From contig MU864022.1 of NCBI GenBank assembly GCA_033296885.1, forward strand, positions 1 to 64,000: 64,000 nucleotides of DNA, written 5' to 3'. A program made the position numbers and the translations under genes. The stretch comes from Triangularia verruculosa. Lineage: Eukaryota; Ascomycota; Sordariomycetes; Sordariales; Podosporaceae. The notes below the pieces were generated by a model that saw nothing but the letters and a program-made list of their open reading frames with translations, searched no databases and was not told the origin of the DNA. Positions 12,904 through 22,915 of the stretch are shown here, piece by piece (within the stretch, counting starts at the first letter, position 1; each line of letters starts with the position of its first letter).

Positions 12904-15900
12904 ATGAGCACCCATGATCTGTCCCTCCTGGGCGGGGATGCCATGAGCATCGACGCTGGCATCCAGGGTATGCAAGGCATTCAAGGCATGGACGGTGCCA
13001 TGGCTCTCGACGATGTCGACCTCTTTGGGGACCCTGTTATGGACAATTCTCTGGGAGCTTTGCCGTTGGCATCTCGCCCTCCTCCAAGTAAACAGCTCCA
13101 GCAGCGGCTTGACCAGCTCCGGGCCCGTGGTTGCTGCCAGGGAATTGCCTGGGGCCGCCTGGGGAGCATAGCCTGCATCTCGAAAGATGGCATGTCGGTG
13201 GATATACACTATATTCGCTGCAGTCCCGAAAATGGCGAATGGGATTTGAACGATCCAAGCTCCTCTGGTATCATCTCACTAGGGCCCAGTCCGTCCTCCA
13301 TCATCTCGTTGCCATCAGCCGGCGCCCCTATTGTCCACGTCGCCTGGGCACCTACCACTCACATGCCCGACTTGGCTGTGATCGATGGTCTCGGCCGTAT
13401 TACTATTCTCAGTTTTCCCTTACAGATTAATCGTCCATATCCAGCAAGAAAATGGGATGCCGATCCGGTGGACGACCTTCACGGCGTCGTCGGTTGTCAC
13501 TGGCTGCCATTGCCAAGCGCATCTCAAAGTCGAGGGGTGGGTGTTCTCTCTCGAATTCATTGACATCGAAGTTCTTGCTTACGATTGGTAGTTTCTTACT
13601 CAGTGCAGTGCTGCAAACTGGGGGGGTTCTGAGTACAAATACAACCACACGGCTCAGCCAGCGTTTGGGCCCTCGCACTTTCATCCTGGAAGAAGCGCCT
13701 TGGTGTGCGTCACCACGAATGGACTTCTCAGGTTGATATATCAGCCCCCCAATAATCGATACGAGGAGACGGCTCTCGAGCTTGAGAGTGTGACAGCCGC
13801 TGACGATCTCATCACACACGCCTCCTTTTGCTGTGATAAGCGTAAGACACTTTTCCTGAGATACAGATCAGTTCCTAGCCAAACTAATCTCATGTACCTC
13901 GTCAGAAAACACTCTTCTCATCGCTCTGGCAACCGCCTCGAAGAAGCTGAGGGTGATTCGTGTCTCGCTGAATTGGGGGAACCTCCCAAGCGACAAGCAG
14001 GTGCCCCCCACCAGCATACAGGTCCGACCCACGATGAGGGAAATGCACGTGGCCTCCATCAGCTGGCTCCAACATGGACCAAGCGAGTCGATTCTCGACT
14101 TTTCCATGGCACAGCTCTCTCATGTCCTTGTGCTCCCGTGCTTCATGGAGACGTCTAATAATCCTCCCACATTCGCATCCGCGCTCGTTGTCACGGTAAG
14201 GTCATACCTGCCAAACGAAACATCGCCCTACGATCAGGAGCCTCAGAGCATTATTGATCGCTGGGAGGTTCTGAATGATCAACCCCAGGCACCACATCCT
14301 GCGTTTGAACAACTAGGTTCCAGGAACGGTGCTGCGGGTGCTCCTCCGGTATGTTGCCTGGCCGACAATGGAAAAGCAGTTGCTCATTAATGAACCAGAC
14401 TATGACTCGATTGCGCAAGCTGGAGCCAGTCACAATACCCAAGATCATCATCTCGATACAAGCGACTACTATACAGCTTGGGAAAGTCATTTGCGTCACT
14501 TTTAGCGACGGCACTATTCAGTATCGCGATCGGCTTACCATGGCTGAGGTATTCAATGAACATAATACCGACACCATCAACAGCCCTCACCAAGTTGGCT
14601 TTCAGTTTGAGGACCCCACGCCATGTAAGTTTGGTTCTAGGGCCTCGTGTTTGCAAGAATCAAGCGTCTCCTAACCTTCTGGGAATTCAGGTCTCCAGGT
14701 TGCCTTCTCCCCAAACAACTTTTCGTTCACTCAAATATGTGAGGACGGCACCCTGAAGTGGAATAAACTCCGCTACACAATGGGCGAGTTGGGTCCTCTT
14801 CAAGATGGTAAGTGGAATGAGTCTCCAGCTGTGAGATCTGTAACTAAATTTTCGATCTAGTGCAATCACGAGCTGTTCTGGCAGCTCTCACAATGGCCAT
14901 GTCGTTTGCCTGGCAACAACAGATGACGTTTGATGACATTCTGGCAGTTGTCCGTCCATTCACGAAAAATCCGAGTACGTATTTTTTCCGACCTAGGAGC
15001 CAAACTGTTTCTAACCCAGACTCTATCATAAGAGTTTACCAACACATGGCTCAAGGAGATCATAACATTGCTCCGAACCGTGGTTGACTACTCCGAGGAA
15101 CAGCACCAGCACGTCGATACCCTTATTCGCAACAACCAGCTACAATCCTGCCTCAGCCTTCTCAACCATTTTGGTTTCAACGGCAACTTTCAGCCTCGGT
15201 TGTTCCATGGAAAATTCGCCTCAGTCGCTCTCAACCTGAGGAATATCATTGTTCTCATTGTACTTGCGAACCACACCCCGTCAAAGTCCCAACCGTCCCT
15301 GATGAATCCTCTCGACGAGTACGAGGTAGTCGACACGCTGATTGGGTGCGCTGACTGGGCAATCGGCTTGTTTTCGTGGATAATGGACAGCCTGTTCAAC
15401 CTGCTTGACGACCCGGAGTTCATGGCGCTTCTGTCCGACCAGAGACGCTTCCAGGAACTGGCCGGCTACCTTCACGCTCGAAACGACGTTTCGGTGTACC
15501 TGCTCCTCTGCTCCTCGACGCGGAGCTTACTGCAAGTTGCCTGCCGTAGGTTGTCAGGCCTTGAGGAGATCAGCAACCGCGCAATGCAGTATTACAAGGC
15601 GCAGACCCAACCGTCCAACACCAGCCCGCCACCGCTCCAGCACTCATACCAGAGGATGTACAGGACCATCTCGGGGAGCATTGTCAAGCCGCAGGACTTT
15701 GAGCGGCTGTTGAGCACACTGAGTAGGGACATCTCCACGGCCTACCAACGCACACTTACCGCCATGGCGAAATCGAAAGAGCAGCAGCAGCCGGGAGGTA
15801 CGGAGCAGCAGTCGCAGCAGAAAATCGACGGTTTTGTCAAGTCGGCGCAGAGCAGGTTCGAGCTGGAGATGCTGTCGGGGGCGAGCCCGCCGATTATTTT

Positions 15901-16483
15901 TCGGGAGGTGCTGTTGAGGTTGTTTACGAGCACGCTGCCGAGTTACAAGGGGATTATGGACCCGGCAAGGCTGTATTTTGCGAATTATGAGTTGGTGGAG
16001 GTGAATGATGATGTGAAGTCGCTGAGGGCGAGGAGGGAGGCGGGGAAGTATGTGGATGTGTTTAGGAGGGTGGAGTTGGTTGTTGGGCCGCAGGGGCAGT
16101 TGCAGCAGCAACAGGGGCAAGTTGCTGGGGTTCAGCAAGGGAAGGGTAGTGGTGGTGGTGGTGGTGGTGGGGAGAATATTAAGGTTGAGCCGGGGGTGGG
16201 TGGCGGTGGTGGTAAGCCTTCGTTGTCGTTGGGGTTGGGTGGGGGGCAAGGGGGGAATAGTGCCCCGGTTGTTGCTATGACGCAGGTTCATAGTCCGAGG
16301 GGGGATGGAGAGGGGGGTGCGGGGGGTGGGAATGCGGTTCGGTGGAGGAGGTGTGTGAGGTGTGCGTCGGTGATGGAGGATATCATGAACCAGCGGCCTG
16401 GGTTTACGTTCCTGCTTGCGCAGCAACGGAAGTGTGGATGTGGAGGGTCTTGGGCGCTGGTTTCGAGGGGGGCTTTGGGATAG
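12904..16483 (+). CDS. MED16: Mediator complex subunit 16 (Sin4)
   Basis: Tail-module subunit of the RNA polymerase II Mediator complex. Seven exons fit: 12904-13536, 13604-13841, 13906-14348, 14399-14624, 14691-14807, 14861-14974 and 15033-16483, about 1,073 residues. The start is the ATG of MSTHDLSLLGG; the open frame extends a little upstream but only with TTG. The N-terminal half is WD40-like (GCCQGIAWGRLGSIACIS; LLRLIYQPPNNRYEE). The C-terminal half is helical and ends in the conserved Cys pairs RRCVRCASVME and RKCGCGGSW, which look like a metal site. Between them is a Gln- and Gly-rich low-complexity insert (about 16090-16330) that is probably disordered. The intron 6 acceptor is AAG (15032); the nearby CAG at 15019 breaks the frame. 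Convergent with the DUF3500 gene 228 bp downstream. Confidence 0.9.
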
Positions 16484-16711
16484 AGAGATTTGTTGCGTTG
16501 GTGTACTAGCGTGTGATCTCTTCGCTGGATTGTGAGGTTGGGCGGCTCAGGGTGAAGAGCCGTTAGGGGTGTTGGATACTACCTGTTCAGGCAGGCATAA
16601 TGGCGAGCGGAGAGCAAACTTTTTCTCTTTTAGATAATCAAATCAAGTTTAATTTTTTGAATTTCTCTAATCCTTGATATATACATGTCCTCCGTCCTAC
16701 GGCTGGTTTCT

Positions 16712-18045
16712 TCACGGCTCCCAAAGATACTTTTGCTCCACCAACCCCTCCTTGATCAACCCCCTCAGCGCCATGCCATAATCCCCTCCATTCGGCGTCC
16801 TGAGGAGCGTGTGGATGTGAAACTTTGCCGGCTCCTTGTTGGTCAAAAAGACGCCGGAGTGGTGATCAAACTCGACCAGCACCACGGGGCTCTGGATCCG
16901 GTAGTAAAACGCATCGCGATCGCCGAACCCGCCGATCCAGCAGAAGTACGTCTCGCGGTACCACTCCTTCAGTTGCTTCAATCTAATCCCTCTTGCTGCT
17001 GTCGGCAGGTAAAGGAGGTACTCGTCCAGAATCTGGGTGACCAGCTCCTGCTGTTGACTGTCCATCTCCCCCACCAGCACCCCCTCGTACGGCACGACGC
17101 GGTTGTCTCTGTACGCGCCACAGAGATGTCTCTGATCGTCATGATTCCACCTCCCCTTGGGCATCCTTTCGTCTTTTAGGTCTACATACACCTGCGCGAG
17201 TTTTTGTTTTGCCTCGGGGAGGGATTGCATGAGCTGTAACCCCAGCTTTTCTTCTTGTTGCAGGATCTGGGTTCCTTTGTAGGGGCCGGAATCGATCATG
17301 TTTGGCTCTGCGCCGGTGAACCAAGGGGAGATGACTGCTTGGTCGCGGTAGAAGAAGAGGTTGAGGCAGAGGTGGTGGCCGTAAAAGGAGAAGCCCCAGG
17401 GGGAGGTGGTGGAGGGGAGGCCGAAGAGGACGAAGTTGTAGGAGAACTCGTTGCAGATTTTGGGGGCGGAGACGAGGGCGCCGAGGAAGCCGTTGATGCG
17501 CATGGCGGAGAGGGCTTTGGTGTAGCCCTCTGGGGAGAGGGAGGTTTGGAGGATGGAGAGGACGGCGTTGCGGGGGGGAGGGGGGAGCTCGTCGAGGCGG
17601 ATGCCTTTGTTGGAGAGGAGGAATTCGGGGTTGGACCAGGTGCGCCATTCGGGGGAGTCGATGTGGTGGAGGGTTGATTTCAGCTGGGCGGGGGATAAAA
17701 GGGAGAGGAGGTGGTTGGTGGCGGTGACGATGGAGGTGATGGGGATTTCTTCTGGGGAGAGGTGGAAGAGGTTTGGTTTGATGTCGCCTGGTTGTTTTGA
17801 TGAGTTTATGAGAGGGAGATATGGGGGGATATAATAAACAAACCGTCATTGGTTACGCCTTTGAAGGGTTCCTGGTGTAGCTTCAACCAGTGGAGGTACA
17901 AGCCGTGAAGCCATGGTGGGTTTCCTCCCTCGATGAAGGCTTTGGCGTATTCATGGGCATCCTGCTTTTGCATCTCTGTGAAGCGGGGGATGGACAGGTC
18001 CGGGAGGTGCTTGTGGTATGTCTCGATATCTTGTTGTTCTGCCAT
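16712..18045 (-). CDS. DUF3500 domain protein
   Basis: Function unknown; recognised as a DUF3500-type protein by overall sequence (PSTTSPWGFSFYGHHLCLN, HIHTLLRTPNGGDYGMAL). Two exons, 17844-18045 and 16712-17787, joined across a 56-nt intron that splits the Gly codon of VTNDG/DIKPN; about 425 residues. The start is the ATG of MAEQQDIETYHKH; the upstream in-frame codon is only GTG. Conserved His-rich patches (FYGHHLCLN, EFDHHSGVF, KFHIHTLLR) suggest metal or phosphate chemistry, but this is inference. No signal peptide or membrane segment is visible, so a soluble protein is likely. Composition changes sharply near 17210: coding-strand G-rich toward the stop and C-rich before it. Confidence 0.85.
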
Positions 18046-18617
18046 TTTGACTATTCTGCTGTGAGGCTTCACAGCTCATGAAGTGAGAGATTGTTACAAT
18101 GAGAATGAGACTGAAGTTGAATTGGATTGTTGACGAGGTGAAAGTGAGAGTAAGATGGAGAGGTTAGGATTCTGTCACTCTCTACGTAGTCTAGACACGG
18201 AATGGCCCAGCCGGTGGTTGAATTGCATGCCGGGTAATGAGGTAAAACTATCTCCCGGTCCCTGCAGCCAGCTCGGCGTATCAGACCATCGCCAATCGTG
18301 GCATGGAATTGAGAAGGAGACGAACGATGGCCCGGAGAAGGTGGGGTGATCAAGATGGTGGAGTTGCCTTGCCCCTCCCCCGCTTCCCCAGCTCCCCGCT
18401 CTTGACGACAACCGGCGATATGGAGGTTGAGGGAGAGGCTGGACGGTTGCACGTCCCATGGTTTCTATATCACATGGTGGCTTGGGGAAAAACATGTCTG
18501 AATTCATCATGTTATTTGCGACTGGCGGTGCTAGTGATAACCTCACTTAGGTACCTAGCTGAGGTACTACCAGCATCTCGCCACCATCATCCGCCCCTCC
18601 ACCTCCTCCTACCCTGT
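18046..18617. other. Intergenic between two minus-strand genes
   Basis: Promoter region of the DUF3500 gene. Contains the palindromic TAGGTACCTA at 18548-18557, a motif seen again at 21423 and 49281. No gene is seen. Confidence 0.5.
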
Positions 18618-19251
18618 CTACAGCTCCTTAAAGTTAACATGAAACAAATCCACCCCCTCCCTCTTCGTCCTCAACTCCCCAATATTCTCCTGAATAGCCC
18701 CCGGCTTCCCCTTGGCCTCAACATGAGCCTCCTTACTAACCCACCCAATAACCATCCTCACGCTCTTCTCTCCTTCCTCCCCATCCACAACCTTCACCTC
18801 CCCTCCATAATCCGCGCCCTTGTACCCCTCCGGCTTGTTTTCATCCACAGCGGTGACAAACCGTCCAACCTGTTCCTCAAACCCCTCCTCCGTGCCAAAA
18901 GCCGTGAAAACCTCTGTGCAGGGCGCCTTCAACACGCCAGTGTCAAGGGAGAAGGCGGATATTTCTTTAGCCTCAAGATCTTGAACACTGGCGATATATT
19001 CCCTCGCCGTGGAGGCTGATGACCACTCTGTATCTATGTCAGCTTCTACAAAGTTAGAGAGTAGATGAGGAGAAAATACCAGAAGCCAACACCCAGGTCT
19101 CGGGATCTTCGAGTTTGCTCCCCAAGAAACCTTGCTGGAACCCAGATTGGGACTTGAGTTTTGTCACGACATCCCCTAGGAACTGCTTCTCGATATCGAG
19201 GGACCCGACATAGAGAGTCTGGAAGACAGTGACACTAGACGAAGATGGCAT
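18618..19251 (-). CDS. Putative dimeric alpha+beta barrel (ABM-like) protein
   Basis: About 193 residues from two exons, 19080-19251 and 18618-19027, with a 52-nt intron after WVLAS. The start is the ATG of MPSSSSVTVFQTLYVG; the longer open frame upstream begins only with TTG. The layout, a strand at the N-terminus (VTVFQTLYVGS), helix, then PETWVLASEWSS and a second similar half (TEVFTAFGTEEGF ... VRMVIGWVSKEAH), is like tandem antibiotic-biosynthesis-monooxygenase or dimeric alpha-beta barrel folds that are common in fungi. There is no clear catalytic residue set, no signal peptide and no membrane segment. The fold assignment is inference; a stress-response or small oxygenase role is possible but not shown. 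Confidence 0.75.
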
Positions 19252-20067
19252 TGTTCGGATGGATGGGTAAATCTCGAGTAAGGACCCTGCTTCAATCAAC
19301 AGTGTATTGATCAAAGCTAGCGGACACGGAAATAAAATTGATGACGTATCAATTGATCAAGTTATCACTACTTTGCCGAACCAGTGTCCATATCGTCAGT
19401 CGCTTCCCACATGCTTAAAAGCGAATATCGATCACAAAATCAGACAGAATCAGGCACAAGTCAAGGCAAAAAGCAAAAGGACACAAAATGGGAGAAATGG
19501 CGAGCTTGTATTTGAAGATGTTCTGTCAGACCCGAACACAAATCCACAACCCGAAACCCCCGTTTGCCAGTATGCATATGGAAATGAAGAGGTATGACCA
19601 ACAGGAAGAGCATTGGGCCTGCGGACAACAACGACAAGTAGCGCGTTGACCGCTGAGAGACGCGACCAGCCCAGCCCAAACCGCCATTCGGCCTGTCCAC
19701 TAACGTTGAGTGTGGATAGTCGCCCCAGAGCAGAGGCGAACATATCCAAGAGAATCTTCCTCGGCCGAGTCCGAGATGCTGGCTCCGGAGCAAAGTAGCT
19801 TCTGCACGAGTTGTTCCCCCGCCATGAACTTGGCTTGTAGACGGGAGAAGACACCGGCATATTGCCCTTACTATCGCGCTTGTCTCCTTCAGAAAAGATT
19901 CCACTCAAGGTATGGTGCTGGAGAAAGTAGATCTTGTCCGCCGAGCGAAGTGCCGGCGGGTTTCGACCTAGTGACTCCCGACGACGCATGTCCAAACACG
20001 CGCCGGCGTTGCAAAGTACTCTTCCCGATAACCGTCTCCAAAACCAATGCGTGAACTCTGTTAACAC

Positions 20068-20682
20068 ATGAACAAGGACTTGACGCCCGCGATTGAATCA
20101 CGACGTCAAGATCCTTGCTTTATGCGAGGCCTTATATCGTGTTTGAATGCCTCGCAAAACAAAAATTGGGGCGAGGACTTATATCATATAGGTAGAAAGC
20201 CTCACAAAACAAGAATTGGGGCAAGGACTTATATCATACAGAAAGCCTCGCAAAGCTTCAGGTCGGTGGTAGATAACCAATCCTACAGAGCAATCTCTGG
20301 TAGGCACACACCAACGGGCCTTTTTTTATACTGTCGTGCCCAGGACAGCGCTCCAAACCATGCTGGATCTCCCTCCGGGAAAGAAGAACACAGCATAGTA
20401 GCCGCAGGGCAGAGCCATGGTCAATCGTCAGGCGAGCTGACGCCACAAAGCTTCGAAGGGAGGTCATTTCCCAAGAACAGTTTCAGTCATGTCCAGGACA
20501 CACAGGATCAAACTCCAGGGTACACAAATTCCTGGAGTCGACGGGGCAGTTTAGCGTCATGCCCAGGACAAACTAATGCAAGCGTGTCGTTCGCCGCAAA
20601 AACCATGCGGAATCGCAATCGGGGCCTTTTAAAGTCCTGCCCAGGACACATGAGGGATAGTCTTGAGAGCGACTCGACGTAA
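20068..20682 (+). CDS. Hypothetical 204-residue open frame over a repeat cluster (doubtful)
   Basis: An ATG-initiated frame of 204 codons begins MNKDLTPAIESRRQDP. It contains the translated tandem repeat (NWGEDLYHIGRKPHKTRIGA) and then repeated Cys-Pro-Gly motifs (SCPGQTN, SCPGHMRD) that come from the palindromic 15-mers. Composition is Ser/Arg/Gly-rich with no domain, signal peptide or intron. Reading through repeats without a stop could be chance, because repeat lengths near multiples of three can keep a frame open. I would not treat it as a gene without transcript support. Confidence 0.2.
   Translation: MNKDLTPAIESRRQDPCFMRGLISCLNASQNKNWGEDLYHIGRKPHKTRIGARTYIIQKASQSFRSVVDNQSYRAISGRHTPTGLFLYCRAQDSAPNHAGSPSGKEEHSIVAAGQSHGQSSGELTPQSFEGRSFPKNSFSHVQDTQDQTPGYTNSWSRRGSLASCPGQTNASVSFAAKTMRNRNRGLLKSCPGHMRDSLESDST
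20126..20257. repeat. Short tandem repeat, about 2.7 copies of a 47-50 bp unit
   Basis: CTTATATC recurs at 20131, 20178 and 20228. Each copy is followed by an A/G-rich part and CCTCGCAAA or CCTCACAAA, then AATTGGGGCGAGGA or AATTGGGGCAAGGA. Two complete units and one partial are visible. Confidence 0.85.
20333..20648. repeat. Four dispersed copies of a palindromic 15-mer
   Basis: GTCGTGCCCAGGACA (20333-20347), GTCATGTCCAGGACA (20486-20500), GTCATGCCCAGGACA (20556-20570) and GTCCTGCCCAGGACA (20634-20648), all in the same orientation, spaced 153, 70 and 78 bp. The last copy is a near-perfect inverted repeat (GTCCTG/CC/CAGGAC). The first and last are also preceded by related GGGCCTTTT-type sequence. 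Confidence 0.85.
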
Positions 20683-20699
20683 GGTGAAGGGGGGTGGCC

Positions 20700-21185
20700 A
20701 TTGCGCGACCGATGGGCGATGATGGGGTGTCTCGCAAGCCGGTGTGTTTGCCGAGGCGCTCATGGCGGGTGATGACTTATGGCGGGGCAGTCCATGTAAC
20801 AAAGCGACAACCTATGGTGATGGTGTATTGAACGCCCGACATCCGTATCGCTCAGCCGACATGTTGGGATAGTGGAGTGTGCGAACCCAGTTGGTGGTCT
20901 CGATGGTCATGGTGACCGGGCGAAGAATCGCTTCAACTGAATAGAAGAGGAGCCATGATCTACAACGAAACAAGTTGTTAATACAGTACAAAGCGACGGT
21001 GGAAAGTCAACCATAGAAACTTACCAAGTTGATAGCAAGATCATGGGATGGTATTTGGTAATGTGGAACCCTCGAAGAGCATGTTGTCAAGGAAGCAACA
21101 GTTGGTGGTTGTTGCTTTCAGGATGGGAAGTGGAGAGGAAAAGTCTAAGATGCTCGGGGAGGACAGGAGGGGCTTAAATACAGTG
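20700..21185 (-). ncRNA. Possible spliced minus-strand transcript of unknown role
   Basis: On the minus strand a TATA-like TATTTAAG (plus 21174-21181) is followed by a pyrimidine-rich stretch suited to transcription start. A classic small intron lies at 20960-21024: donor GTAAGT, branch-like TATTAAC, acceptor TTGTAG, 65 nt. Joining the exons gives only short frames: a 13-codon frame from an ATG near 21080, and a frame from ATGATC that meets a stop at the junction. It could be a noncoding RNA, a long 5' leader or a small-peptide gene. Extent is approximate. Confidence 0.35.
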
Positions 21186-21584
21186 TCCCGCTCCCGTGCT
21201 GCCTGGGAAATCAGGCAGCACACCCCCGTGTCCCTACCTTAGTGCCGGGTCCATGTCCATCGTCATTGTCGGATAAGGGGGGAGGTTTCCACATATTTGT
21301 CCAATCAGAATGCCCGATCAGCTCGATGCTTTGGCGGGGTGGGGAGGATTGGCTTGATTGTGCAGTGACAACAGAGCAAACCAAGGTGTGGCTTCCGCTG
21401 AGTTTCTTTTTTTGCTCTTGGATAGGTACCTAGGTGCCTTAAACTTTGTGAGAGCTATGTGGTGGTGACTGGGGTGTTCAAACCAAACCAGAAAAACTTG
21501 TCGTCAAGATTCTTTCCAGCGGCCCTCAACACGAATCAGCAGGGAGATCAGCGATTCCTGGTTCGTCACCGACTACCTAATACG

Positions 21585-22418
21585 ATGGCTACCACTAGGA
21601 CTGCATTTGGGCTCGTGCATGTCATCCAACCTAAAGCGGAGCACCACACCCACACGGCCATCATGCTGCATGGACGGGGGAGCGATGGTCCAGAGTTCGC
21701 AGAGGAGCTCTCCGAGACGACTCTTCCTGGTCAAAAAGATCTCATGCAGAGGCTTCCTGGATGGCGATGGGTATTTCTGTCTTCGCAGCATCTCTGGAGC
21801 ACCGCTTTCGAGGAGGAACTTCCAGCTTGGTTCGAAGCCCACTCCTTGACAGATACAACATTGAGGCAAGATTTACAGATAGATGGTATCCGACAATCAA
21901 CATCCTACATACAGTCAGTCATTAACAAAGAGCTTGACCTGTTGGGAGGCCGTTCAGACAAGCTTGTGCTGGCTGGAATCAGTCAAGGGGGCGCCATCGC
22001 CATGTGGACATTGCTGTGCCAGACAAGGCTCGACACAAGACTGGGGGCGCTGGTAGGGACGAACACATGGCTTCCATTCGCCAAGAACATCGAAAGAGTG
22101 CTCGGTGACAGAGGAAGCGCTTCTCGGGATGACGGGTCTGACTCAGATGCCTTTGTCAAGAGCATGACATCGGCTTGGACCACGGTGTCAGCGCCCTCTC
22201 TACTGTCAACGCCAATCTTTCTAGGACACGGTACTGATGATGCCATGGTTGATGTTCAACTCGGACGGGAAGCGAGAGATGTGCTCTCCAAAGTAGGGTT
22301 CCAGGTTGAGTGGAAGGAGTATTCCGGTGCCGAGTTGGAGGGCCACTGGATCAAGGTGCCGGAAGAGGTTGATGATATCGTCGCTTTTCTAGAGGCACTT
22401 GATCCGCGCGCACCTTGA
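21585..22418 (+). CDS. Acyl-protein thioesterase/phospholipase-carboxylesterase family hydrolase
   Basis: A serine hydrolase of the alpha/beta family, single exon, 277 residues. The start is the ATG of MATTRTAFGLVHV; the frame continues upstream without ATG. Visible motifs: oxyanion region LHGRGSDG (28-35), nucleophile elbow GISQGG (Ser133), acidic residue in GHGTDDAMVD (about Asp218/219) and His in LEGHWIKVPEE (254). Family members cleave acyl thioesters or short-chain esters in the cytosol; the actual substrate is not known. It is longer than the usual 220-230 residue acyl-protein thioesterases because of an insert between the lid and the acid residue (RVLGDRGSASRDDGSDSD). No signal peptide is seen. 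Confidence 0.88.
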   Translation: MATTRTAFGLVHVIQPKAEHHTHTAIMLHGRGSDGPEFAEELSETTLPGQKDLMQRLPGWRWVFLSSQHLWSTAFEEELPAWFEAHSLTDTTLRQDLQIDGIRQSTSYIQSVINKELDLLGGRSDKLVLAGISQGGAIAMWTLLCQTRLDTRLGALVGTNTWLPFAKNIERVLGDRGSASRDDGSDSDAFVKSMTSAWTTVSAPSLLSTPIFLGHGTDDAMVDVQLGREARDVLSKVGFQVEWKEYSGAELEGHWIKVPEEVDDIVAFLEALDPRAP

Positions 22419-22915
22419 TACTCTATCTGGGCACACTAGAGTAAGTCGGAAGTGCATCCTCAACACCACCGCCTGTCCCACTGCGACTGACAACGACGGG
22501 CCGTCTTACTTAGCTACCTTATCATAAACCACGTATAAATTACAGTTGACTGGGTAGACAAGAGCTTCTGGTCTGTGGGACCATGTTGGAATGAAGTGGT
22601 GGTTCTTTGTTGTTCCAGGAATAGCTTTTTGAGGGTATTCACACTGAAAATGCAACTACAGCACTACAAGAATGTGCTGCTATAGATGAATGGGTGGAAT
22701 TGAACATTGGTCGCTCTTTCCAAAGCACGAGTGGCGGAACCCCCGCCCGACGCACCGAGGTGGTTTGCGCCTTCCAGTCAACCTGGATATCATGCCATAT
22801 GACACCGTGGATTTCTGAAAACTTTGTGCGGTGCAAAATTCAACCTCTCCAGTCACCCAAGCACCCACCCGGCGCGTTCTCGTCAATAACTTGGTGAGTC
22901 TTCGCCGTAGTCATC
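22419..22915. other. Intergenic, nothing recognised
   Basis: About 500 bp between two plus-strand genes. It holds the presumed 3' UTR of the hydrolase and the promoter of the coiled-coil gene. No gene, repeat or structured element was identified. Confidence 0.5.

Larger units (their letters stand above)
19252..21584. other. Repeat-rich intergenic region
   Basis: About 2.3 kb with no recognisable protein gene. It contains a tandem repeat (20126-20257), four copies of a palindromic 15-mer (20333-20648), a plus-strand open frame of 204 codons that runs across both (20068-20682), a minus-strand TATA-like element and intron (about 21181-20960), and TAGGTACCTAGG at 21423-21434. Minus-strand open frames at 19450-20067 match no family I know. 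Confidence 0.5.

Noticed and set aside
15644..16426. 260-codon minus-strand frame opposite MED16
   Set aside because: Antisense to the MED16 C-terminus, low-complexity Pro/Arg/Thr content and no domain.
17139..17849. 236-codon minus-strand frame overlapping the DUF3500 gene
   Set aside because: A shifted frame of the DUF3500 exon; extremely Pro/Arg-rich, no domain.
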